Assembly: GCA_947165685.1 (NCBI GenBank)
Contig: CAMVBK010000011.1
Location: 1-64,000, forward strand
Length of the DNA: 64,000 nucleotides
DNA from: F23-D06 sp947165685
GTDB lineage: Bacteria > Bacteroidota > Bacteroidia > Bacteroidales > WCHB1-69
Direction of reading: 5' to 3'
Shown here: positions 9,343 through 15,797 of the stretch, in pieces
Position numbering within the stretch: position 1 is the first letter of the stretch
How the letters are laid out: every line of letters starts with the position of its first letter
Notes under the pieces: model-generated
What the model was told of the DNA's origin: nothing
The model's database searches: none
What the model saw: the letters and a program-made list of their open reading frames with translations, nothing else
Made by a program: the position numbers and the translations under genes

Positions 9343-10596
9343 ATGTCTAAGAAGAAGATATTATCAATAATAGCAGCATTTTATTGTGTTGTGATGATTC
9401 TAATGCTTGTGCTCATACAGCATTATATAAATAGAAAAGACAAAAAGTTGCACAAAGAACTGTACGATGAATTATTGACACAAATTGGGAACGAGGGTGT
9501 AAAGGCTGATATATTATATTCTAATGAAACAGTTAGCTATAAAGAAGTTGATGTTCCATCCTACCAAAAAGAAGACAAAGTACAAGATAAGTATTCAAAG
9601 TTTTTTGAAGAAAAAGAGGAAAGACGATACGAAGAACAATACGGTGATCTTGAAAGATTATTTGAGATAGACACTACAAAATCAAACAACGATGATCCTG
9701 AAACAGGCTGGTGTATTCGTTTTATGAGAAATAGCGAGGATGGCTTTGATTTATGTTTCATCTTTCCGTACGCAATCGGTATTAAAATAGGAAACCAATG
9801 TGACATTGATATTCCTGAATCCATTAACAAATCAATCATTTTTTATATTTTGAACAAGCGGTCTCCCTTCTATAATCTAATCAAGGAGGGGAGTGTAGAA
9901 GAAGCGTTTAATAATATACGTTGGTCTATGAATGATTATTATCATTTGGAAATAGATACTTTGGTGGAGATATTTAATGCTCATCCTTTGTTTGAGAAAA
10001 AGAAACAAAATAGTAAAAGTTCCCCAATACAATTTGACTATGTGTCTACGGATTCATATCGTGTTTTTATTGCCTTATCTATGAAATCTTATAAGATTAA
10101 ACATTGGGATGGTGAACCAGAAAAAAGCCGGAATAGACTTTGGATTATTTGGTCAATTATTATTACTACTATATTCGTGTTGTCTGAAATTGTTTTGTCG
10201 AAAATGTTGGATAATAAGGAAATACAAAAAAAAGAAACTCCATATCAAAAATTATTGAGATTGTGTAATCCCGCAAATTTTGTTGATGAATATGACCGCA
10301 ACAAGGTCGACATAGCTAATGATATCTACAAACAATTATTAGGATTGTCGTCTGATAATGCTGAAGTCTTGGAAAAGCTACAAATACGAGCAGTAGACGA
10401 TTTAGGGATCAAACTGATTGATAAAAAGACGATAGATTCGTTGAAATTCAAAATCAGTCCTAAGCATTTTGTCAATCCTTATAATGCAGAGAAAGTTGCA
10501 TTAGCAAATGAATTATACTCTATTTTGTCTAAAGATAGTCTGACTTTTCAAGAATTTTTGGATGTCAAAAAACGATCAGAATTTTTGTTCACGTAG
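9343..10596 (+). CDS. Two-TM membrane protein of unknown function, AT-rich cassette
   Basis: A 417-residue protein I do not recognise. An N-terminal membrane segment (ILSIIAAFYCVVMILMLVLI) is followed by a charged region of ~240 residues, rich in E, K and D at first and then holding hydrophobic blocks such as LCFIFPYAIGIKIG. A second membrane segment (LWIIWSIIITTIFVLSEIVL) lies near residue 275. The C-terminal ~120 residues hold two copies of a ~45-residue helical module: NFVDEYDRNKVDIANDIYKQ and HFVNPYNAEKVALANELYSI. Topology resembles a sensor with a periplasmic domain, but no kinase, HAMP or effector domain is present. The DNA is conspicuously AT-rich compared with the korB copies on both sides, suggesting acquisition. 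ATG 9343 is chosen over an upstream GTG that lies within the promoter. Confidence 0.7.
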   Translation: MSKKKILSIIAAFYCVVMILMLVLIQHYINRKDKKLHKELYDELLTQIGNEGVKADILYSNETVSYKEVDVPSYQKEDKVQDKYSKFFEEKEERRYEEQYGDLERLFEIDTTKSNNDDPETGWCIRFMRNSEDGFDLCFIFPYAIGIKIGNQCDIDIPESINKSIIFYILNKRSPFYNLIKEGSVEEAFNNIRWSMNDYYHLEIDTLVEIFNAHPLFEKKKQNSKSSPIQFDYVSTDSYRVFIALSMKSYKIKHWDGEPEKSRNRLWIIWSIIITTIFVLSEIVLSKMLDNKEIQKKETPYQKLLRLCNPANFVDEYDRNKVDIANDIYKQLLGLSSDNAEVLEKLQIRAVDDLGIKLIDKKTIDSLKFKISPKHFVNPYNAEKVALANELYSILSKDSLTFQEFLDVKKRSEFLFT

Positions 10597-11003
10597 TTCT
10601 AAATGTTGTTTTTTGATTCGTAAAGTAATCTTATTGTTCTATGACTAATTATTCATTTTGTTTTAGAATATGCCTCCGCCTTTCTTTATTCGGAAGACTA
10701 ACTAAAACGATATTCACCTACAGGCTGTCTTGTTGTATGATAGAGTGATAAGCTTAATTATATTTTGTGCTAGAACCCGCGTCCTGCACCAGTTAAGACG
10801 TTGCGCACAGCGTTTCCACAAAAAAACACCCTATGGAAATTTCTAGGGGCAAAACTGAACGGTGAATCGCAAATGTTTTTCACTATCCCAAAGAGCAATA
10901 GTTGCGTGCGTTCCGCACGCGGGGTAGGAAATAAAAAATTATCGTACAATATTCGGATATTAAAAAAAAATGTATTTTTGCAGACGATAAAAATGAACGA
11001 ACT
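10597..11003. other. Intergenic region without a gene, one perfect hairpin
   Basis: The region is 407 bases of mostly AT-rich sequence. I find no convincing reading frame. It holds the perfect 7-bp hairpin GCGTGCG-TTC-CGCACGC at 10904-10920 with no T-run after it, and the promoter of the next gene at 10973. A more GC-mixed block (about 10780-10935) could be a remnant or dispersed repeat, but I cannot identify it. Confidence 0.5.
10973..10980 (+). promoter_or_regulatory. -7 element (TATTTTTG) of the small ORF/DUF6169-like pair
   Basis: TAnnTTTG match 24 bases upstream of ATG 11004. No good TTTG box is seen at the right distance. Confidence 0.55.
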
Positions 11004-11165
11004 ATGAAGAAGAAAATTAAAACCAAAGAGGAGGCAAGAGCCTTTTTCCAAAAAATCATCGATGACAAAAACGCGATGATTGACTGCATTGAAAACGGAG
11101 GAGACATGAAAGCATTAATCAAAAACCGTGGAATTGAAATCGTTAAGCCATTATCCCTACAGTAA
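11004..11165 (+). CDS. 53-residue small protein overlapping the next gene
   Basis: ATG-to-TAA, 53 residues, starting MKKKIKTKEEARAFFQKIID. It is charged and probably helical, with a GGDMKALIKNRGIEIVKPL tail. It sits 24 bases after a TATTTTTG element. Its last 38 bases overlap the next gene in another frame, the arrangement of translationally coupled pairs. It is too short for a family call. The order (tiny charged protein, then overlapping larger protein, in an AT-rich island) resembles toxin-antitoxin layouts, but nothing in either sequence proves this. Confidence 0.6.
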   Translation: MKKKIKTKEEARAFFQKIIDDKNAMIDCIENGGDMKALIKNRGIEIVKPLSLQ

Positions 11166-11595
11166 AAGCATTGATGGAGAATATCGTTTCGTAACAGACA
11201 AAGGAATCGAGTACATCGCCTATTTCAACAAGGTTCCTATAGAATCTTGTGTGGTTTATAATTTTGTTTTTGCCAAAAGCACGGCCGGGCGGTATGGAAA
11301 GGATCCAAAGATACGAAACACAATCCTCAGTATCATTTCCGATTTTTGGGATGATTATGAAGAGGTCATCTTATTTGTGTGTGACTCATCCGACGGACGA
11401 TCTGAATGCAGGATGAGATTGTTCCATTATTGGTACAAAATTTTGAACAATGATAACAATGTGACGAAGATAGATTACTCCGTGGAACAGATTAGGGCTG
11501 CCATTTTAGCGAAGAAGGACAACTGCCTGCTCGATTTGGCACAAAAAGAAATTCAAGAACTGTTTGTTTTGATGCAGGGGGGAATAGATTCTTAA
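11128..11595 (+). CDS. DUF6169-like protein
   Basis: 155 residues from a GTG start. The pattern Y-x-F-x-T-D-x-G-I-x-Y (EYRFVTDKGIEYIAYF), the block RNTILSIISDFW and the motif VCDSSDGRSECRMRLFHYWY fit my memory of DUF6169, a Bacteroidetes family of unknown function; no search was possible. The start overlaps the upstream 53-residue ORF by 38 bases, so expression is probably coupled. It is AT-rich relative to the flanking korB genes and is part of the same inserted cassette. Confidence 0.7.
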   Translation: MELKSLSHYPYSKSIDGEYRFVTDKGIEYIAYFNKVPIESCVVYNFVFAKSTAGRYGKDPKIRNTILSIISDFWDDYEEVILFVCDSSDGRSECRMRLFHYWYKILNNDNNVTKIDYSVEQIRAAILAKKDNCLLDLAQKEIQELFVLMQGGIDS

Positions 11596-11655
11596 TTTGA
11601 AGGATCTATTCGGCAATGCACCTCTGAAATCAACTGCGAGACGCAGTCGCCACCA

Positions 11656-11687
11656 CAAAAAAAGGCCCCCGTTCCCGAGAGCCCTTA
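11656..11687 (-). terminator. Terminator of the korAB operon
   Basis: On the minus strand AGGGC and GCCCT pair around a G-rich loop, ending in GGCCTTTTTTT. It is the counterpart of the hairpin at 8063-8092. Confidence 0.75.
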
Positions 11688-11715
11688 ATGTAATTTCTAA
11701 ATTCCTAATTCCTAA

Positions 11716-12747
11716 TTAGATTTCCCAAGTGTCGCCGCTGTTCAGCAAATCATCCACGCATTTGTACTTGCCGTTGGCCATCTGCTCTTCCATCTGATCT
11801 TCGTACAGTTGCGTGTAGGAGGTCTTCTTGACGTTGCGGATCACGCCGATGGCCACGGGCAGGTCGCCCTTCATGCGGGCCAGCATCATGTGGATGCCGG
11901 TGTCCTCGGTGTCCTCGTGGTGCACCAGCACGTCGTCGATGGTGATGCCGTTCTCGCCGATGGTGACCACCTCGAGTTCGCGGCCGTTGAAGCGGATACC
12001 CTTGTTCTTCTCTTTGCCGAAGATCATGGGCTTTCCGTTTTCGAGGATGATGGTGCGGTCATCACGGACGGCGCGGTCGGTGATGGCGGCGTGAGCCTTG
12101 TCGTTGAAGATCATGCAGTTCTGCAACACCTCCACCACGCTGGTGCCGTCGTGCTGGGCGGCGCGCGTCATGATGTCGGTGGTGAGCTGCGGCAGGCAGT
12201 CCAACGCACGGGCATAGAACGTGCCCTGTGCGCCCATCACCAGCTCGCCCGGGTTGAACGGGTAGTCGATGGTGCCGTAGGGCGAGGTCTTGGTGACCTG
12301 GCCGAACTTCGTGGTCGGACTGTACTGGCCCTTGGTGAGGCCGTAGATCTCGTTGTTGAAGATGGTGATGTTGAAGTCCTGGTTACGGCGCACCGCATGG
12401 ATGAGGTGGTTGCCGCCGATGGCCATGGAGTCGCCGTCGCCCATGCTCACCCACACGGAGAGAGCCGGGTTGGCCAGCTTCACGCCCGTGGCGATGGCGC
12501 AGGCACGCCCGTGGATGCTGTGGAAACCGTACGTGTCCACATAGTAGGGAATACGGGACGAGCATCCGATACCGGACACCATGCAGATGTTCTCCTTCTT
12601 GTGGTTGGTCTTCGGGAAGGTGTTCAACAATGCGGCGAGGATGGCGTGGTCGCCACAGCCGGGACACCATTTCACCATTTGGTCGCTGGTGAAGTCAGCT
12701 TTTGTATATTCGCGGTCCGCTCTGGGAACAAAATGTTTTTCTGCCAT
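11716..12747 (-). CDS. korB: 2-oxoacid:ferredoxin oxidoreductase beta subunit
   Basis: The 343-residue operon copy lies 33 bases downstream of korA on the same strand. It holds the TPP site (GDGDSMAIGGN) and iron-sulfur cysteines (WCPGCG, GIGCSS). With KorA it forms a ferredoxin-reducing 2-oxoacid oxidoreductase, most likely for 2-oxoglutarate judged by the gamma-alpha fused partner. This is a cytosolic, oxygen-sensitive enzyme typical of anaerobes. Compare the extra copy at 8108. Confidence 0.95.
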   Translation of the reverse strand: MAEKHFVPRADREYTKADFTSDQMVKWCPGCGDHAILAALLNTFPKTNHKKENICMVSGIGCSSRIPYYVDTYGFHSIHGRACAIATGVKLANPALSVWVSMGDGDSMAIGGNHLIHAVRRNQDFNITIFNNEIYGLTKGQYSPTTKFGQVTKTSPYGTIDYPFNPGELVMGAQGTFYARALDCLPQLTTDIMTRAAQHDGTSVVEVLQNCMIFNDKAHAAITDRAVRDDRTIILENGKPMIFGKEKNKGIRFNGRELEVVTIGENGITIDDVLVHHEDTEDTGIHMMLARMKGDLPVAIGVIRNVKKTSYTQLYEDQMEEQMANGKYKCVDDLLNSGDTWEI

Positions 12748-12780
12748 AATTATCTGTGAATTAAATGGTTCTTGTTTGAA

Positions 12781-14631
12781 TTATTTGGCAAGCAGTCTTT
12801 CGAACTCAGCTTTCAGCTCGCCCACCTCGAACGGGAGACCCATGATCTTGTTGTATTGGGTCATCGGGCATTCGGGGAACTTCGTGCGGAGGTAGCCGGC
12901 GAACTGGCCGTTGTTGAGCTCACAGACAACGATCTTCTTGTACTTCTTGAAGATGTCGCCGGTGTTCTTCGGCAGCGGGCAAATATAGTTGAAGTGGGTG
13001 TAGGCCACCTTCTTGCCTTCTTTGTTCATCTCTTCCACGGCGAGGGTGAGGGCACCGGCGGTGCCGCCCCAGCCTACCACGAGCAGATCGGCGTCAGGGT
13101 TGCCGGTGACTTCCTGGTCGGGGATGTCGTTGGCCACGCGGTTCACCTTCTCCTGGCGGTTATAGACCATCAGGGCGTGGTTTTCGGGATCGGTGCTCAG
13201 AGGCCCGTCGGGGCATTTCTCAAGGCCGCCCACACGGTGTCTGAGGCCTTCCATGCCGGGCAGTGCCCATTCGCGTGCGAACGTCACGGGGTCGCGGCGG
13301 AAAGGTCTGTAGTTCGGGTCATTGGGCGTGGCAAGGCGCGGCTTGATTTCCGGCATGTCCGCCATCTTGGGGATGCGGAACAGCTGGGAGCCGTTGCCGA
13401 GGTAGCCGTCGGTGAGCAGGATGACGGGGGTCATGTGCTCCAAGGCGACCTTGGCGGCGTTGAAGGCCCAGTAGAAGCAGTTGGCGCTGGAAGAGGCGGC
13501 CATGACCACGAGGGGAGCCTCGCCGTTGCGGCCGTAGAGAGCCTGGTTCAAGTCGCTCTGCTCCGTCTTGGTGGGCAGACCCGTGGAGGGACCGCCGCGC
13601 TGCACATCAACCACCACCAAAGGAAGTTCCACCATGACGGCCAAACCGAGAGCCTCGCTCTTCAGCGAAAGGCCGGGGCCGGAAGTGGAGGTGCAGGCCA
13701 AAGCGCCGGCGTAGGAGGCACCGATAGCGGAACAGACACCCGCGATCTCGTCTTCAGCCTGGAACACTCTTGCACCCAAGGATTTGTGCTTGGCTAACTC
13801 CACCATGACATCCGTGGCGGGAGTGATGGGATAGGAACCAAGGAAGAGTCTGCGACCGGATTTCTCGGATGCGGCCAAGAGACCCCAAGCGGTGGCGACA
13901 TTACCGGTAATGTTGCGGTAACGGCCCTTGGGCATCTGGTCGGCATGGGCGATTTCGAAAATATGGGAGTGCATGACTTCCAACTTGTCGGCATATTCGT
14001 AGCCTTCCGTCAGCACGGCCTTGTTCAGCTTCACGACCTCGGGCTTCTTGGCGAATTTGCGCTCCAAGTAAGCGAAGGTCTGGTCGAGTTTCTTATGGGT
14101 GGCGTAGAAGATGATGCCCAACGCGAACATGTTGCGGCAGCGGTCGGCTGTCTTCTTGTCTGCACCCTGGTCTTTGCCGATGCGTTCCGTGAACGAGGTG
14201 ACCGGCGCCTTGATGATGGTGTAGGCGCGCTCCATCTCATCGGTGAAAGGGTTGTCGCTCTCGGTGTAGCCTGCTTTCTCAAGGGCCTCGTCGGTGAACG
14301 TGTCGATATCGACGATGACCGTGGCGCCCTTCTTGGCCCACTTGAGGTTCGACTTGAGGGAGGCCGGGTTCATGGCGACCAAGATGTCGCACTTGTCGCC
14401 CGAGCTGTAGATGTGGTTGCCCACATGCACCTGGTAGCCGGACACGCCGGCGACGGTGTTGTGAGGAGCGCGGATTTCCGCCGGATAATCGGGGAAAGTG
14501 GCGATGTCGTTGCCTGTCAGGGCTGAAGCGTCCGAGAACAACGTTCCGGAAAGCTGCATACCGTCGCCAGAGTCACCCGCAAAACGGACGACAATGTCGT
14601 CAATTTTTGTGATTTGCTCTGTTGATGCCAT
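12781..14631 (-). CDS. korA: 2-oxoacid:ferredoxin oxidoreductase alpha subunit (gamma-alpha fusion)
   Basis: 616 residues. The N-terminal ~190 residues are the gamma domain (VVRFAGDSGDGMQLSG, YPAEIRAPHNTVAGVSGYQV). The pyrimidine-binding domain follows (GSYPITPATDVMVELAKH, FQAEDEIAGVCSAIGASYAG, STSGPGLSLKSEALGLAVMVELP as consecutive blocks). The C-terminal domain with LLVVGWGGTAGAL completes it. The length suits the fused alpha subunit of Bacteroidetes. It is the first gene of the operon, with a TATTTTTG element and a leader of about 135 bases. Confidence 0.95.
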   Translation of the reverse strand: MASTEQITKIDDIVVRFAGDSGDGMQLSGTLFSDASALTGNDIATFPDYPAEIRAPHNTVAGVSGYQVHVGNHIYSSGDKCDILVAMNPASLKSNLKWAKKGATVIVDIDTFTDEALEKAGYTESDNPFTDEMERAYTIIKAPVTSFTERIGKDQGADKKTADRCRNMFALGIIFYATHKKLDQTFAYLERKFAKKPEVVKLNKAVLTEGYEYADKLEVMHSHIFEIAHADQMPKGRYRNITGNVATAWGLLAASEKSGRRLFLGSYPITPATDVMVELAKHKSLGARVFQAEDEIAGVCSAIGASYAGALACTSTSGPGLSLKSEALGLAVMVELPLVVVDVQRGGPSTGLPTKTEQSDLNQALYGRNGEAPLVVMAASSSANCFYWAFNAAKVALEHMTPVILLTDGYLGNGSQLFRIPKMADMPEIKPRLATPNDPNYRPFRRDPVTFAREWALPGMEGLRHRVGGLEKCPDGPLSTDPENHALMVYNRQEKVNRVANDIPDQEVTGNPDADLLVVGWGGTAGALTLAVEEMNKEGKKVAYTHFNYICPLPKNTGDIFKKYKKIVVCELNNGQFAGYLRTKFPECPMTQYNKIMGLPFEVGELKAEFERLLAK

Positions 14632-14770
14632 ACAATCTGTATTTTATGCTTTATATGTTTTAGTTGTCAAAAAATAGTCCCAAACTGCCAAAAAGACAAA
14701 ACGAAAAATCAAGCAACAGTTTGTTTTGCAGTGACTTAATTCCTCGTTCTTCTCCTTCTGCAATTCGGCG

Positions 14771-14778
14771 CAAAAATA
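14771..14778 (-). promoter_or_regulatory. -7 element (TATTTTTG) of korAB
   Basis: TAnnTTTG match on the minus strand, 140 bases upstream of the korA ATG. Confidence 0.6.
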
Positions 14779-14850
14779 TCAAATTTAATGAGACTTACAA
14801 CTATTATTTTGTGTTTTTTTTGGCCGTGACGACAGGGCGCTCGTCAAACG

Positions 14851-14985
14851 TTATAAAAACGTGCCGGGGAGCGTCACAACAGTCCCGCAGATGGTCCGGA
14901 GAGTGCCCAACACCTCGGATTGGCAGTACCTTGCGTAGATGTCGTACTATGCCAGCAATGCACCCACACCAGCAAAATCTTCCAA
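14851..14985 (-). pseudogene. Decayed fragment of a paralogue of the ATP-grasp-like gene at 15798
   Basis: On the minus strand the frame DIYARYCQSEVLGTLRTICG, then TVVTLPGTFL and a stop, aligns with DIYARYCHPEARGSFRIVRG and TVDTRDRACL of the intact gene about 1 kb away. Some 25 bases around the DIYARYC codons are identical. Upstream of this block an in-frame TAG and loss of similarity show that the rest is gone. The piece corresponds to roughly residues 300-345 of the 378-residue intact protein. It lies in the korA-proximal, AT-rich gap. Confidence 0.7.
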
Positions 14986-15132
14986 AACACCGTCGTCACA
15001 CCTGAAACATTTTCAAGCAGAGTTTTGCGCACTTTTTGCATTTTGCAATTTTCTTTACGTAAATCACCTCTTTTCTATCGAAAAATGTCATTTTTATTAC
15101 TTTGATTCTCAATGAATTAAAATTCATTGATT

Positions 15133-15164
15133 CTTGATTTATTTGCTTTGATTTTGTAATTTTG
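15133..15164 (+). promoter_or_regulatory. Promoter of the PBECR-like gene
   Basis: CTTG (15133-15136), 20 bases, TAATTTTG (15157-15164). The ATG follows 28 bases later. Confidence 0.6.
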
Positions 15165-15192
15165 CCAGCAAAAAAAACAACATCTGAACATT

Positions 15193-15618
15193 ATGACAAA
15201 CAATGAAAACAAGAGCGGGATTTTCGGACCAATATATGATCAGTTTTGTGCTCAGCCGAAGCTTGCCATCAGACACTTGATGAAAATGCAAACGGGAGAG
15301 TGCCCAAAAGCATTATACCGCGAGGATATTGGCTATATTGATATTGTTTGGGGCGAGAATGATCCGAAAACTAACAGGGGGTTTGGGTTAAAACATATTG
15401 TGGAAAAACATGGTGCTAACATAAACGAGTTAGGCTTTGAGGTAGAAGATTTCATTCCAATTGTGGTGCAGTTCGGGAATTTATCTGTAAAAAAATCAGA
15501 CAACAAGAAACAGATATTGGAGAGCGAAACTTTTAGGATAGTTATTCAGACTCGATGGGACAACCAAGAAAAAGTCTTTTTGTTAACAGCCTTTGACCTA
15601 AGAAAAAAGCCCGAGTGA
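15193..15618 (+). CDS. Stand-alone PBECR/DUF3519-like putative RNase toxin
   Basis: 141 residues, no signal peptide. The core has IGYIDIVWG near residue 46, GFGLKHIVEKHG, and near the C-terminus KVFLLTAFDL. This series (D-I/L-V-W-G, then G-L-x-H-I-x-x-K-H, then W/F-L-L-T-A-F) matches what I know of the phage-associated Barnase-EndoU-ColicinE5/D-RelE-like (PBECR, DUF3519) nucleases, normally C-terminal domains of large phage polyvalent proteins. Here it is a free gene on an AT-rich patch with its own promoter. RNase activity is inferred from the family. The conserved histidines in the GLKHIVEKH motif are candidate catalytic residues. No protein antitoxin gene is adjacent. A candidate antisense-oriented small RNA overlaps its last bases. 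Confidence 0.65.
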   Translation: MTNNENKSGIFGPIYDQFCAQPKLAIRHLMKMQTGECPKALYREDIGYIDIVWGENDPKTNRGFGLKHIVEKHGANINELGFEVEDFIPIVVQFGNLSVKKSDNKKQILESETFRIVIQTRWDNQEKVFLLTAFDLRKKPE

Positions 15619-15692
15619 TTCGGGCTATTTCTTGGGACCATCAGGACTGCACTCGTTGATGATTTTACGACAGAGACACTCCCTCTATCAAC
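15602..15692 (-). ncRNA. Candidate small RNA of about 90 nt, tail-to-tail with the PBECR-like gene
   Basis: On the minus strand a perfect TATCTTTG (15697-15704) is followed after about 4 bases by the perfect 7-bp inverted repeat CGTTGAT (transcript 5' side, 15687-15693) and ATCAACG (15654-15660). Inside it is a smaller AGAG/CTCT stem. The segment ends with the hairpin AGCCCGA-ATCAC-TCGGGCT (15608-15626) and a run of six T. So promoter box, 5' stem-loop and intrinsic terminator fit in about 90 bases with no frame. The last 17 bases are complementary to the 3' end of the PBECR-like mRNA. Alternatively the terminator simply serves the minus-strand operon ending at 15798 and the TATCTTTG is chance; no good -33 box is seen. 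Confidence 0.5.
15608..15626 (-). terminator. Hairpin with T-run, overlapping the PBECR-like stop codon
   Basis: A 7-bp stem (AGCCCGA/TCGGGCT) is followed on the minus strand by TTTTTT; on the plus strand only by ATTTCTT. It can end transcription from both sides but is stronger for minus-strand transcripts. Confidence 0.75.
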
Positions 15693-15696
15693 GCTG

Positions 15697-15704
15697 CAAA
15701 GATA
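15697..15704 (-). promoter_or_regulatory. -7 element (TATCTTTG) of the candidate sRNA
   Basis: Perfect TAnnTTTG on the minus strand with no minus-strand protein gene downstream of it. No TTTG at the usual 19-21-base distance. Confidence 0.45.
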
Positions 15705-15797
15705 CATTTTTTTTTAATCCAAGCATTGCTCGATGATTTTTTTAGAAAATGTATCGCGAAAGCGTTGAAACAGCAGGACTCTCCGGCGAAAACCGCC

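Larger units (their letters stand above)
11656..12784 (-). repeat. korB duplication unit, copy 2 (in the operon)
   Basis: Direct repeat of 8063-9175. The coding parts are offset by exactly 3608 bases. The copy next to korA is probably the ancestral one, because the homology of the other copy stops at about the korA stop codon. Confidence 0.9.
14632..15192. other. 561-base gap: korA leader, pseudogene scrap, promoter
   Basis: The stretch holds the korAB promoter and leader, then the pseudogene fragment, then AT-rich sequence leading to the PBECR-like gene promoter at 15133-15164. I see no intact gene. Confidence 0.6.

Noticed and set aside
10770..11051. 93-codon minus-strand frame over the intergenic hairpin
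   Set aside because: No recognised family, and it overlaps the promoter and start of the 53-codon ORF; the reading frame is probably fortuitous.
8063..12784. korB duplication as a transposon insertion
   Set aside because: No terminal inverted repeats, target-site duplication or transposase was found; the repeats are host genes.
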